From JAABVD01 sp965204545 (GTDB lineage Bacteria; Verrucomicrobiota; Verrucomicrobiia; Opitutales; UBA2995): a stretch of 64,000 nucleotides of DNA. The stretch covers positions 682,001 to 746,000 of the forward strand of contig CBDBFA010000003.1 of the NCBI GenBank assembly GCA_965204545.1, in the 5' to 3' direction. The notes below the pieces were generated by a model. It did no database searches and was not told the origin of the DNA. It was given only the letters and a program-made list of their open reading frames with translations. The position numbers and the translations under genes were made by a program. Below, in pieces: positions 17,935 through 24,938 of the stretch (within the stretch, counting starts at the first letter, position 1; the number at the start of each line of letters is the position of its first letter).

Positions 17935-18883
17935 GTGAATCTATGCGTTTGAATTCCGTGTGGAGGCAACCCTCCGCACCAAAATACTGGTTTATCAACT
18001 CCATTCCCTCTTCTACCCCCAAGAGGCAGGCGGCGGTAGCAAGGATACCCGACTCCGTGCAGGTGCCCGCAACTACGGTGACGTGGTTCACCTTGTTGGC
18101 AATGGGATAGCCCTTGCGGTGGTCGACGATGTGCCCGTACCGCTGTCCGTTGAGTTCGAAGAATCGACGGTAGTCCCCCGAACTCGCTACACAGAGGCCA
18201 TTGAGGGCCAAACTTCCCCAACACTTCCCAGGATTCCCGGGATCCTCCATGCCGACATGCCAATGGGTGTAGCCGGGAGGCTGCCCCAGGGCAGCCACGT
18301 CCCCACCAAAATTTATCAGTACATCACCAATCCCGAAGTCCCGGGCCAACAGGGCAACACGGTCCACCGCGTACTCCTTCCCGATACCCCCCAAATCGAT
18401 TCCCATTCCGACTTTTTTCAGGCGAACCCTCCCGGGCTTACGCTCCACTTTGTCCCATCCGATTAGGTCCCTTGCTCTCCGAATTTCCTCAGCTGTGGGA
18501 ATCCGTGGATGTTTGGCCTTGTAATCCCAGAGCTCGATTATGGGCAGTGTGGTGGGGTCGAAGAGGCCTTGGGTAATAAAGTGAAACCGGTCGCAAAGGT
18601 CAAAAAGCGCTTCCGTTTCGGGATCGATCGGCACCCAGTCCCGTCCGGCGGCACGGTTGATCCGGCTAACCAGGCTAAAATCCTCGAACCGCGTATAGGT
18701 GGCTTCAAAATTGCGCACCCAATTCAGGGCCGCTTCCTTGAAGTTCCCCGCCATCCTCCGATCGTCGCTTTGAAATTGGATTTCGCACGATGTGCCCATG
18801 GCGCGAAATTTCACCCGGAATAACCCCCGGGCCAAATCATCGGTCGCCACCTCGGACACCCTCAACTGGAAGCAATCAGACAT
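17903..18883 (-). CDS. ApbE family FAD:protein FMN transferase-like protein
   Basis: 326 aa from an ATG that overlaps the stop of the upstream gene as TAATG; a start four codons earlier is possible. ApbE enzymes attach FMN covalently to Thr or Ser of exported redox proteins. Conserved parts: RAMGTSCEI, DLGGIGKEYAVD at 163-174, NFGGDVAA, ASSGDYRR at 233-240 and HIVDHRKG at 251-258. Two points are odd: the usual ADALATA segment is SGILATA (278-284), so the metal-ligand Asp is a Gly, and no signal peptide is visible although ApbE is usually exported. It may be a divergent or redirected family member. Confidence 0.85.
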   Translation of the reverse strand: MSDCFQLRVSEVATDDLARGLFRVKFRAMGTSCEIQFQSDDRRMAGNFKEAALNWVRNFEATYTRFEDFSLVSRINRAAGRDWVPIDPETEALFDLCDRFHFITQGLFDPTTLPIIELWDYKAKHPRIPTAEEIRRARDLIGWDKVERKPGRVRLKKVGMGIDLGGIGKEYAVDRVALLARDFGIGDVLINFGGDVAALGQPPGYTHWHVGMEDPGNPGKCWGSLALNGLCVASSGDYRRFFELNGQRYGHIVDHRKGYPIANKVNHVTVVAGTCTESGILATAACLLGVEEGMELINQYFGAEGCLHTEFKRIDSHGIYHYMVSD

Positions 18884-20187
18884 TAGAAGACCCACCGTCC
18901 CCCCACCGTAAGGATATCGGCGTCACTGTAAACACTGGGATGGGTCAGGGAATCCAGACCTGCCATCTCGTAGCGTTGGACCTTCAGATTGAATTCCAGG
19001 TCTTCCGCAAAAAAATAAACCAGTTTCACCCCCAAAGTGTAGGTTTCCATTTTGGAAAGGCGGTGATCGGAAGAAAAATAGGGAGCGCGGCCAATCGTTT
19101 TGCGGTCGGGAATGATACCGGTGCGGTTGAGATCGTGGTGGTAATAGTTGGCGGCCGACTGCTTATAATAGCGGATCAAGGGTTCGAGGATGACTTGGTC
19201 GGAGATTTTTTGAAACCACTGCAGGGAAAAGGTGTGGGCATCCAGATCGGCGTCGTCGGAAAAATAACGGTAAGAAGCTTGGAAGCTGGCTTTCAGTTTC
19301 TCCAAATCCCGTATAACGTCGGTGTAGAAAATCCACTTTTCCCGGAAACGGGGCCGGTTTTCCGGAAAGGTGATGGAGAGAAAGAAATCGGAAATGAGTT
19401 CGATGTCTTTTTCCACTACTTTGTAGGGATCGGCCAAGTAGCCATCCTCCCGTCCGTAGGTCAGATCCGCCGACCAAACGGTGGCGGGATCCAGGATCTG
19501 GGTAATCCCAAGGAGAACGTCCTCGCTGTCCTTGCTTTCCAACTCAGGGAGGGTAGGGGCGCTGAGTTCATCTTGGAGCATGGAGTAGCCCAACTCCAGG
19601 GTGGTGTTTTTTTTGTTGAGGTAGCGTCGATAAGTAAAGGCCCCGCCCTCCGACAAATAATCGCTCTCATTGCTATAATTCAACTCGAAGGTGAAAGCGT
19701 GGTCCTGCAACTGGTGATCGAGATTCAGGATAATGGAGCGACGCTCATCGACCAGTTCCCCCATGGGAACGCGATCGGCTCCCGCCTCCGGCAGTTCCCC
19801 CGTGGGAGTGGAACCGGTTATGGTATCGACCAACCCCACCACGCCTAAACGAGTGCTCGGGCTGAGGTCCTTATCGGCGCTGACGTAATGGGCTCTCACC
19901 CGAATGCGGTCGTCATCCTCCCGGTAATCCTCATACTTGTAACGGATGGAATCCTCACCCTGCACCGGCTTCGGCATGCTGGAAAGCAGATACAAAGCCA
20001 AAAAGAGGCTGAAAATCCGGATTCTAAAATGGGATGAGGTCGCCAGTGGCGCTTCCCGCCAAGAGGAAAGAGGAAAGTGGAAAGAGGGAAGTGGCGCCGG
20101 GGACGCCAATCCTGATCGTGATCGTGATCTTGAAGTCTCGCCGCTGCATAGCTTTGCGACGCACGGTCGTGATCGAATAGAAACCAT
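18883..20187 (-). CDS. DUF3570 family outer-membrane-like protein
   Basis: The part from about SLFLALYLLSSMPKPVQGED onward fits an exported protein: a hydrophobic signal segment, then about 380 residues rich in alternating polar/aromatic strands (YKYEDYREDDDRIRVRAHYV, FELNYSNESDY, TLELGYSML), ending in GGRWVF, a C-terminal aromatic as in outer-membrane beta barrels. This is the DUF3570 family. The start is uncertain: no ATG, GTG or TTG sits close before the signal segment, and the frame runs upstream through repeat-like DNA to ATGs at 20187 and 20289. 20187 is given here only as a placeholder. The stop overlaps the ApbE start. Confidence 0.75.
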   Translation of the reverse strand: MVSIRSRPCVAKLCSGETSRSRSRSGLASPAPLPSFHFPLSSWREAPLATSSHFRIRIFSLFLALYLLSSMPKPVQGEDSIRYKYEDYREDDDRIRVRAHYVSADKDLSPSTRLGVVGLVDTITGSTPTGELPEAGADRVPMGELVDERRSIILNLDHQLQDHAFTFELNYSNESDYLSEGGAFTYRRYLNKKNTTLELGYSMLQDELSAPTLPELESKDSEDVLLGITQILDPATVWSADLTYGREDGYLADPYKVVEKDIELISDFFLSITFPENRPRFREKWIFYTDVIRDLEKLKASFQASYRYFSDDADLDAHTFSLQWFQKISDQVILEPLIRYYKQSAANYYHHDLNRTGIIPDRKTIGRAPYFSSDHRLSKMETYTLGVKLVYFFAEDLEFNLKVQRYEMAGLDSLTHPSVYSDADILTVGGRWVF

Positions 20188-20440
20188 GTAGAAACTCTCG
20201 CAAAGCTTGCCAAGACCGCCAAGAAAAAGATGGAACCACAAACCGTGCTTCGCAATGCTACGCAGGTCAAGAAGGCACCAAAAACTCAAAAAAATTTTCT
20301 TGGGGTTCCGTGTGTTTATTTAAATCAACGCTTCGCTTGATACCTGCGGGGAAGGAATGAAAAGGCTGTCCATCCTCTTCAACCAAGTTTCTTTTCGATC
20401 ACGATCAAGATCACGATCAAGATTAAAAAAACCTGTAACT
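20040..20440. repeat. Degenerate low-complexity and GATC-rich palindromic repeats
   Basis: Contains purine-rich GGAAAGAGGGAAG-like runs (20065-20095), TGATCGTGATCGTGATC (20113-20129) and, 270 bp away in opposite sense, TCGATCACGATCAAGATCAC (20395-20414) continuing to 20424. A CTCGCAAAGCTTGCCAAGA stretch near 20198 resembles CTCGCAAAGAACGCGAAGG at 23759. Part of this DNA lies in the frame upstream of the DUF3570 signal segment. Nothing here looks like a gene. Confidence 0.6.
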
Positions 20441-20507
20441 ACTCAGGACCTCATTGAGGATTCGTATCTGGCCTCCACCTGCGCCGAGCTGGTTGCGATG
20501 ACTTTTG

Positions 20508-20534
20508 AATACCCACGGTCGGCGGGTATTTTTT
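20508..20534 (+). terminator. Terminator-like hairpin in non-coding DNA
   Basis: AATACCC (20508-20514) pairs with GGGTATT (20524-20530) across a 9-nt loop, followed by four more T. No plus-strand gene ends just upstream, so it may be a relic or serve an unannotated transcript. Confidence 0.45.
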
Positions 20535-20642
20535 CGGAACGCTGTTCTTAAGTCCTCAAAAAATGGGAGTTCTTACCTATTGAATGATAAAGATTCAAAA
20601 GCGGCGTTGCGAAGACGCAGTCCCCCTACCAATAAATTCAAG

Positions 20643-20795
20643 CGTGGTAGGGCAAGAGCATCCCTGCTCTGCCGTTCGTCGCGGTAGGGCAAGAGCATCC
20701 CTGCTCTGCCGTTCGTCGCGGTAGGGCAAGAGCATCCCTGCTCTGCCGTTCGTCGCGGTAGGGCAAGAGCATCCCTGCTCTGCCGTTCGTCGTGG
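20643..20795 (+). repeat. Four tandem 37-bp REP-like hairpin units
   Basis: The unit starts at 20646, 20683, 20720 and 20757, an exact 37-bp period with near-identical copies. Each unit holds GGTAGGG, then a hairpin GGC-A-AGAGCA-tccc-TGCTCT-GCC with one bulged A, then GTTCGT. A diverged single copy lies at 8874-8940. There are no variable spacers, so it is not a CRISPR array. Both strands have open frames through it because the period is not a multiple of three, but these are not proteins. Confidence 0.85.
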
Positions 20796-20830
20796 TCAGC
20801 CAAAAAACCATCTGAGTAGTTACAAAAACC

Positions 20831-20877
20831 TCTTCACTCTTCACTCTTCACTCTCCACTCTGAACTCTGAACTCTGG
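20831..20877 (+). repeat. Simple sequence tract (TTCACTC-type)
   Basis: Repeats of TTCACTC drifting into CCACTC and GAACTC units, ending 28 nt before the nucleotidyltransferase start. A related TTCACTCCTAATTCCTCATT stretch occurs at 23887-23906. Function unknown. Confidence 0.6.
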
Positions 20878-20904
20878 CGCCAACCGCGCCTTCCTTTGTC
20901 CTCC

Positions 20905-21795
20905 ATGAGCAATTTAACCCTGGTTGTTTTAGCCGCAGGAATGGGCAGCCGCTATGGCGGGATCAAGCAAATGGAAGGCCTGGGGCCCTCCCGGGAAGTG
21001 TTGCTCGACTATTCGGTATACGACGCTATCCGAGCGGGATTCGGAAAAGCGGTCATCGTTATCCGCAAAGAAATGGAACCGGGCTTTCGGCAACGCATAA
21101 CCCGGAGGTTTGAAGACCGCATAACGGTCGAGTTCGCCTTTCAATCCATGCAATGCGCCCCTGTGAGCCGGGATAAACCTTTGGGAACGGGCCATGCCCT
21201 CCTCAGTGCCGTCCATCAAGTCGATGGACCCATGGGAGTAATCAATGCGGACGATTTTTACGGACTCTCATCCTTTCAAATCCTGGCCCAAAGCCTGAAA
21301 AAAATGACTGCCCTATCCGGGGTGAACATCGGGTTTCAATTGGAAAAAACCCTTTCCTCCAATGGAACCGTCTCACGAGCCGTTTGTGAAGCCTCCGAGG
21401 AGAATTTCCTTACCCGCATAGAAGAACACACCGGCATTTCCAAAAAAGAAGGTAGCATCCTTGGCTACTTCGAGGGCGCCCTTCGCAACTTGCCGCCAAA
21501 GGCCATTGTTTCCCTTAATTTATGGGGTTTCGCGCCCGATTTTCTTCCCTTCCTGCAGGAAAATTTCGAGGCATTCCTCCTTTCCATGAACGATCCTCAC
21601 AAAGATGAATTCTACCTGCCAACGGCCGTCTTCCAGTGGATTGAGGAGCGTGGAGCCGCTGTAAAGCTGAAACCATCCGGGGAAACCTGGCTGGGACTGA
21701 CCCACCCCGAGGACAAAGCCGAGGCGGCGGCCAAACTGGGTGATCTGATCGCCCGCGGCATCTATCCTCCAGACCTCTGGGACAGGGCTTGGTGA
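20905..21795 (+). CDS. Nucleotidyltransferase family protein (sugar-phosphate NTP transferase fold)
   Basis: 296 aa from the ATG at 20905; a TTG three codons upstream is less likely. The N-terminus LVVLAAGMGSRYGGIKQM is the glycine-rich nucleotide loop of sugar-1-phosphate nucleotidyltransferases, and VINADDFYG carries the metal-binding Asp pair. Also visible: DKPLGTGHALLSA. No C-terminal left-handed beta helix is present. The substrate cannot be told. It precedes a sulfatase by 49 nt, on the same strand, without an obvious functional link. Confidence 0.85.
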   Translation: MSNLTLVVLAAGMGSRYGGIKQMEGLGPSREVLLDYSVYDAIRAGFGKAVIVIRKEMEPGFRQRITRRFEDRITVEFAFQSMQCAPVSRDKPLGTGHALLSAVHQVDGPMGVINADDFYGLSSFQILAQSLKKMTALSGVNIGFQLEKTLSSNGTVSRAVCEASEENFLTRIEEHTGISKKEGSILGYFEGALRNLPPKAIVSLNLWGFAPDFLPFLQENFEAFLLSMNDPHKDEFYLPTAVFQWIEERGAAVKLKPSGETWLGLTHPEDKAEAAAKLGDLIARGIYPPDLWDRAW

Positions 21796-21844
21796 AATTC
21801 CGAATTGCTTGGCCGGGGATAAAGCGATTTTAGTAGAAAACCAT

Positions 21845-23482
21845 ATGAAAATTCTCTCAGCTTTGACGTCATCTTCGACCGGAACGGCCCAGTCCAAACC
21901 TGAAAATAGGTCCCCGAGGGGACTCAACCCCATCCTACCCCTTTTGGGTTTTGGAATCTGTTTTTTGAGTTTCCTGGCCGGCGCGTCCGCCCAGGACAGA
22001 CCCAATATTCTCCTCATCATGGTGGATGATCTCGGGTTTGCCGATCTCGGCTGCTACGGAAGCGAAATCCAAACCCCAAATATCGACCGTTTGGCCAGCA
22101 ACGGTCTTCGGCTCACCCAGTTTTACAATACCGCAAAATGTCACTCCTCCCGGCTCAGTCTCCTGAGCGGCCAGTACAGCCATTACGCCGGGGAAGAAGA
22201 TTTCCGCAATGCCGTGACCATTGCCCAAGTCCTGAAGAGCGCCGGTTACAGCGCTTCCATGACCGGCAAATGGCATTTGGATAACGAACCCACCGATTAT
22301 GGTTTTGAACAGTATTGGGGCCATATCTCCGGATCAACCGACTTTTTCAAAGGCGATGACACCTTTCGCATGAACGGCGAGGCCTGGAATGATTTCCACG
22401 AAGGTTTTTACACCACCGACGCCAACGTCGATTTCTCCATTCAGTTTCTCAACAAGGCTCTGGAAACGGATAAGCCCTTCTTTCACTACATCGCCTTCAA
22501 TACCCCGCACTATCCGCTCCAGGCCCCAAAGGAGGATATCGAAAAGTACCTGGGCCGCTATGATGCCGGTTGGGAAGTTTTGAGGGAAGAGCGTCTGGTT
22601 AAACAGAAGTTACTCGGACTATTCCCGGCCGACCAGGAATTGCCACCCCTCCCCCATCATGTTCCCGCCTGGAACTCCCTGACCGAAAAGCAAAGGCAAT
22701 TGGAATCTTTCCGCATGGCCATCTACGCCGCCATGGTCGATAGCCTCGATCAGAATATTGGACGACTCATCGCCTATTTAAAGGAGAAGGGCGTTTACGA
22801 AAACACCCTCATCCTGTTCGTTTCCGATAATGGAGCCTGCCCTTTCGAGCGCAGTGAACATATCGAAATACCACCTTGGAAGGCCGGGTCCTGGTACCTC
22901 TATGACGCCAGTTGGGCAACCGTCGGAAACACCCCCTTTAAACATTACAAACAGACTCAGCACGAAGGAGGAATCGCCAGTCCCTTCATTGCACACTGGC
23001 CGGGAAAGATAAAAAACCCGGGCGGTTTACATGGCGAACTCAGTCACCTCATCGATGTTATGGCGACCTGTATCGAAGTCGCGGGCGCGGAATATCCGAA
23101 GCGGAAAGGATTGAATCCGCTTCAGGGAAAATCCCTGGTCCCCATCCTGAAAGGAGGTAAACGGACCGGCCATGACGAATTATTCTTCATTTTCTCCAAC
23201 TGCCGCGCCTTGCGTCAGGGAGATTGGAAACTGGTCAGTTTCTATGGACACAAATGGGAGCTTTTCCATTTGGCGGAAGATCGCACCGAGCAAAATGACT
23301 TGGCCGCCTCAAACCCCGAGCGAGTCGATGCCATGGCGAAACGCTGGCACGCAATCGCCCAAGGAGCGGGAACCATTCCCGAAAAGCAAATCGGCCCGGT
23401 CATGAACAAAGTTTCCCCAGAAGCCAAAAAAAGTTGGCATGATCCGAAATTGACCGCCAACTGGGAAATGCCCTCGTTCTAA
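21845..23482 (+). CDS. Sulfatase family hydrolase (arylsulfatase-like)
   Basis: 545 aa from the ATG at 21845; a TTG at 21809 would add 12 residues. Long n-region followed by a hydrophobic segment ending in AGASAQ, a likely signal peptide. Alkaline-phosphatase-fold sulfatase with IMVDDLGFADLGCYG (metal ligands), MTGKWHLD and FVSDNGACPFE. The formylglycine site reads CHSSR at about residues 99-103, not the usual CxPxR or CxAxR. It presumably cleaves sulfate esters in the envelope if the Cys is matured; no maturase gene is nearby. Such enzymes are abundant in marine polysaccharide degraders. Confidence 0.9.
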   Translation: MKILSALTSSSTGTAQSKPENRSPRGLNPILPLLGFGICFLSFLAGASAQDRPNILLIMVDDLGFADLGCYGSEIQTPNIDRLASNGLRLTQFYNTAKCHSSRLSLLSGQYSHYAGEEDFRNAVTIAQVLKSAGYSASMTGKWHLDNEPTDYGFEQYWGHISGSTDFFKGDDTFRMNGEAWNDFHEGFYTTDANVDFSIQFLNKALETDKPFFHYIAFNTPHYPLQAPKEDIEKYLGRYDAGWEVLREERLVKQKLLGLFPADQELPPLPHHVPAWNSLTEKQRQLESFRMAIYAAMVDSLDQNIGRLIAYLKEKGVYENTLILFVSDNGACPFERSEHIEIPPWKAGSWYLYDASWATVGNTPFKHYKQTQHEGGIASPFIAHWPGKIKNPGGLHGELSHLIDVMATCIEVAGAEYPKRKGLNPLQGKSLVPILKGGKRTGHDELFFIFSNCRALRQGDWKLVSFYGHKWELFHLAEDRTEQNDLAASNPERVDAMAKRWHAIAQGAGTIPEKQIGPVMNKVSPEAKKSWHDPKLTANWEMPSF

Positions 23483-23509
23483 CCCGCCCTCCGTCAGGCC
23501 GGTCCAGGA

Positions 23510-23585
23510 TGGAGCCGGCGATGGGACTCGAACCCGCAACCTACTGATTACAAATCAGTTGCTCTACCAATTGAGCTACGCCGGC
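23510..23585 (-). tRNA. tRNA-Thr (anticodon TGT)
   Basis: Acceptor stem GCCGGCG pairs with CGCCGGC; D arm AGCTCAATTGGTAGAGC; anticodon stem ACTGA/TCAGT around loop TTTGTAA, anticodon TGT for ACA; T loop TTCGAGT. The 3' CCA is encoded. Separated from tRNA-Lys by one base. Confidence 0.97.
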
Positions 23586-23586
23586 C

Positions 23587-23662
<76 letters not shown>

Positions 23663-23933
23663 TTGGAAAAGGCGATTAACTTTTAAGGCGCAGGGGAAGG
23701 GGTCAAGCCAAGAAAAGGCTGAAGGCTGAAGGCTGAATCCGGACGCCTGGAAGAGAATCTCGCAAAGAACGCGAAGGGTGCTAAGGGGGTGAAACTGTAG
23801 GAGCGGCTTTATGCCGCGATCGCTGTGGGAGCATAATTTTGTTTGGGTAATTCAGACGCCCTGTATTCGTCATCAACAAACAATTCTTCACTCCTAATTC
23901 CTCATTCCTTATCGGCGCCGTCGGCACCTGGGA
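23663..23933. repeat. Spacer between tRNA genes with REP-like and simple repeats
   Basis: No gene. It contains three GGCTGAA heptamers (23715-23737), a CTCGCAAAGAACGCGAAGG stretch near 23759, and a REP-like hairpin at 23796-23822 (TGTAGGAGCGGCTTTATGCC then GCGATCG) whose stem is GCGGC/GCCGC with loop TTTAT. Sequences of this TGTAGGAGCGGC type are known from REP families in other Gram-negative bacteria. Confidence 0.6.
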
Positions 23934-24009
23934 TGGAGCGGGCGATGAGATTCGAACTCACGACCCCAACCATGGCAAGGTTGTGCTCTACCAACTGAGC
24001 TACGCCCGC
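23934..24009 (-). tRNA. tRNA-Gly (anticodon GCC)
   Basis: Acceptor GCGGGCG/CGCCCGC, D arm AGCTCAGTTGGTAGAGC, anticodon stem CAACC/GGTTG with loop TTGCCAT giving anticodon GCC for GGC and GGU, T loop TTCGAAT. CCA is encoded. Confidence 0.97.
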
Positions 24010-24014
24010 GTCTC

Positions 24015-24028
24015 GCCCGGATATCTCA
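24015..24028 (+). repeat. Dispersed 14-mer GCCCGGATATCTCA, third exact copy
   Basis: Identical to the arms of the inverted repeat at 8555-8568 and 9075-9088. It lies 6 bp from the 5' end of tRNA-Gly, in the DNA between that tRNA and the binding-protein gene. Confidence 0.7.
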
Positions 24029-24061
24029 CTACCGAGCTGAAAGTGAGTGAGTAAGGGAAAA

Positions 24062-24934
24062 TCAGAACTCCAAGTCAAACTCTAAAAGCGCTTGCTTTCG
24101 CACATTGGCCGGCACAGCTACAAAGCCGGATTGCCTAAGTTTTTCCAGGTCCTCCGATTGGAAGAAATCGGCCAGGAATTGACGGGTTCGGGGTTCTGCA
24201 ATATCGCGAGCAACCAAGTGAAGTGAATATCTCAAAGGGTAATCCCCGAAAAACAGATTCTCCCGGGAAGGGGGAAATCCCACCGAATCCCCCGGCTGAA
24301 CCAACGATAGCAACCTGAGCCCTCGATCGGCCTCCGGCATTTGGGACAAAACCAACAAGGCGGAGGGCCCCGCCCCATATGGATCGGCCAAATTTTCTCC
24401 GAGACTTCCAAAATCCTCCACTTTTTCGTCCCGGAAAAACCAGTGGTTCAGTACGGGGTAGGAAGGATCTTCCTCGGTCAGACCGAATGTCACGAGTAGG
24501 GGACGGTTTACCCAATCGGGTTCGCCGGGAAGGAGAAATCCCCACTCGGACTTGAGGCCATGGCGCGTTTTACGCAATAGTTCCGACAACCGGCCCAGGG
24601 GCACTTCCGTAAGGGGGTTGTCCCGGTGGACGGCAAAATAGACGCCCCAAAATCCGAGGGGCAGGTTGGATGTGCCCCGCAAGGAAGGGTGCGCCTCGGA
24701 GGACTGGATCACGAATGCGACATCAGCCAATCCCTCCCGAATTTTCATAAGTCCGAGCAGGCTGCTCGTCATCTGGTAAGCTATGGATTCCTCCCCTTCG
24801 GAAACGTCGTAGTCGAGGATTTCCTTCACGTAATGGCTTCCCGCCACTCGAAGAGGGGGGTCTTGCCCCATAATCAAGATGGGCCAGGCGAACAGGGGAA
24901 TCAGCCGTATGGAAGGAAGCCGGCGGCGATTCAC
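24062..24934 (-). CDS. Periplasmic substrate-binding-like protein (PstS/PBP-like)
   Basis: 290 aa. Start GTG at 24932-24934 with AAGGATGA upstream, 4 nt after the response regulator stop; a longer open frame overlaps that gene and is rejected. The N-terminus NRRRLPSIRLIPLFAWPILI is a signal peptide. The mature part begins PLRVAGSHYVKEIL and contains ADVAFVIQSSEA and WGVYFAVHRDNPL, the layout of PstS-like binding proteins. Ligand unknown. No ABC permease or ATPase is adjacent, which suggests a sensing or orphan role with the two-component pair. Confidence 0.65.
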   Translation of the reverse strand: MNRRRLPSIRLIPLFAWPILIMGQDPPLRVAGSHYVKEILDYDVSEGEESIAYQMTSSLLGLMKIREGLADVAFVIQSSEAHPSLRGTSNLPLGFWGVYFAVHRDNPLTEVPLGRLSELLRKTRHGLKSEWGFLLPGEPDWVNRPLLVTFGLTEEDPSYPVLNHWFFRDEKVEDFGSLGENLADPYGAGPSALLVLSQMPEADRGLRLLSLVQPGDSVGFPPSRENLFFGDYPLRYSLHLVARDIAEPRTRQFLADFFQSEDLEKLRQSGFVAVPANVRKQALLEFDLEF

Positions 24935-24938
24935 GGTT

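Larger units (their letters stand above)
20435..20823. repeat. 389-bp segment framed by a 12-bp inverted repeat
   Basis: GTAACTACTCAG at 20435-20446 is the exact complement of CTGAGTAGTTAC at 20812-20823. The segment holds a terminator-like hairpin and the four tandem 37-bp units, and no protein gene. It may be a non-autonomous repeat cassette. Confidence 0.55.

Noticed and set aside
18790..19848. Plus-strand open frame (352 codons) opposite the DUF3570 gene
   Set aside because: The minus-strand frame has a signal segment, an outer-membrane-like C-terminus and coupled stop/start, so it is the real gene.
20643..20795. Possible CRISPR array
   Set aside because: Units are directly tandem with no unique spacers, and no cas genes are present.
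20573..20844. Minus-strand open frames with repeated DERQSRDALALP and NGRAGMLLPY segments
   Set aside because: They are readings of the 37-bp tandem repeat in different frames, not a repeat protein; no start signal or family similarity.
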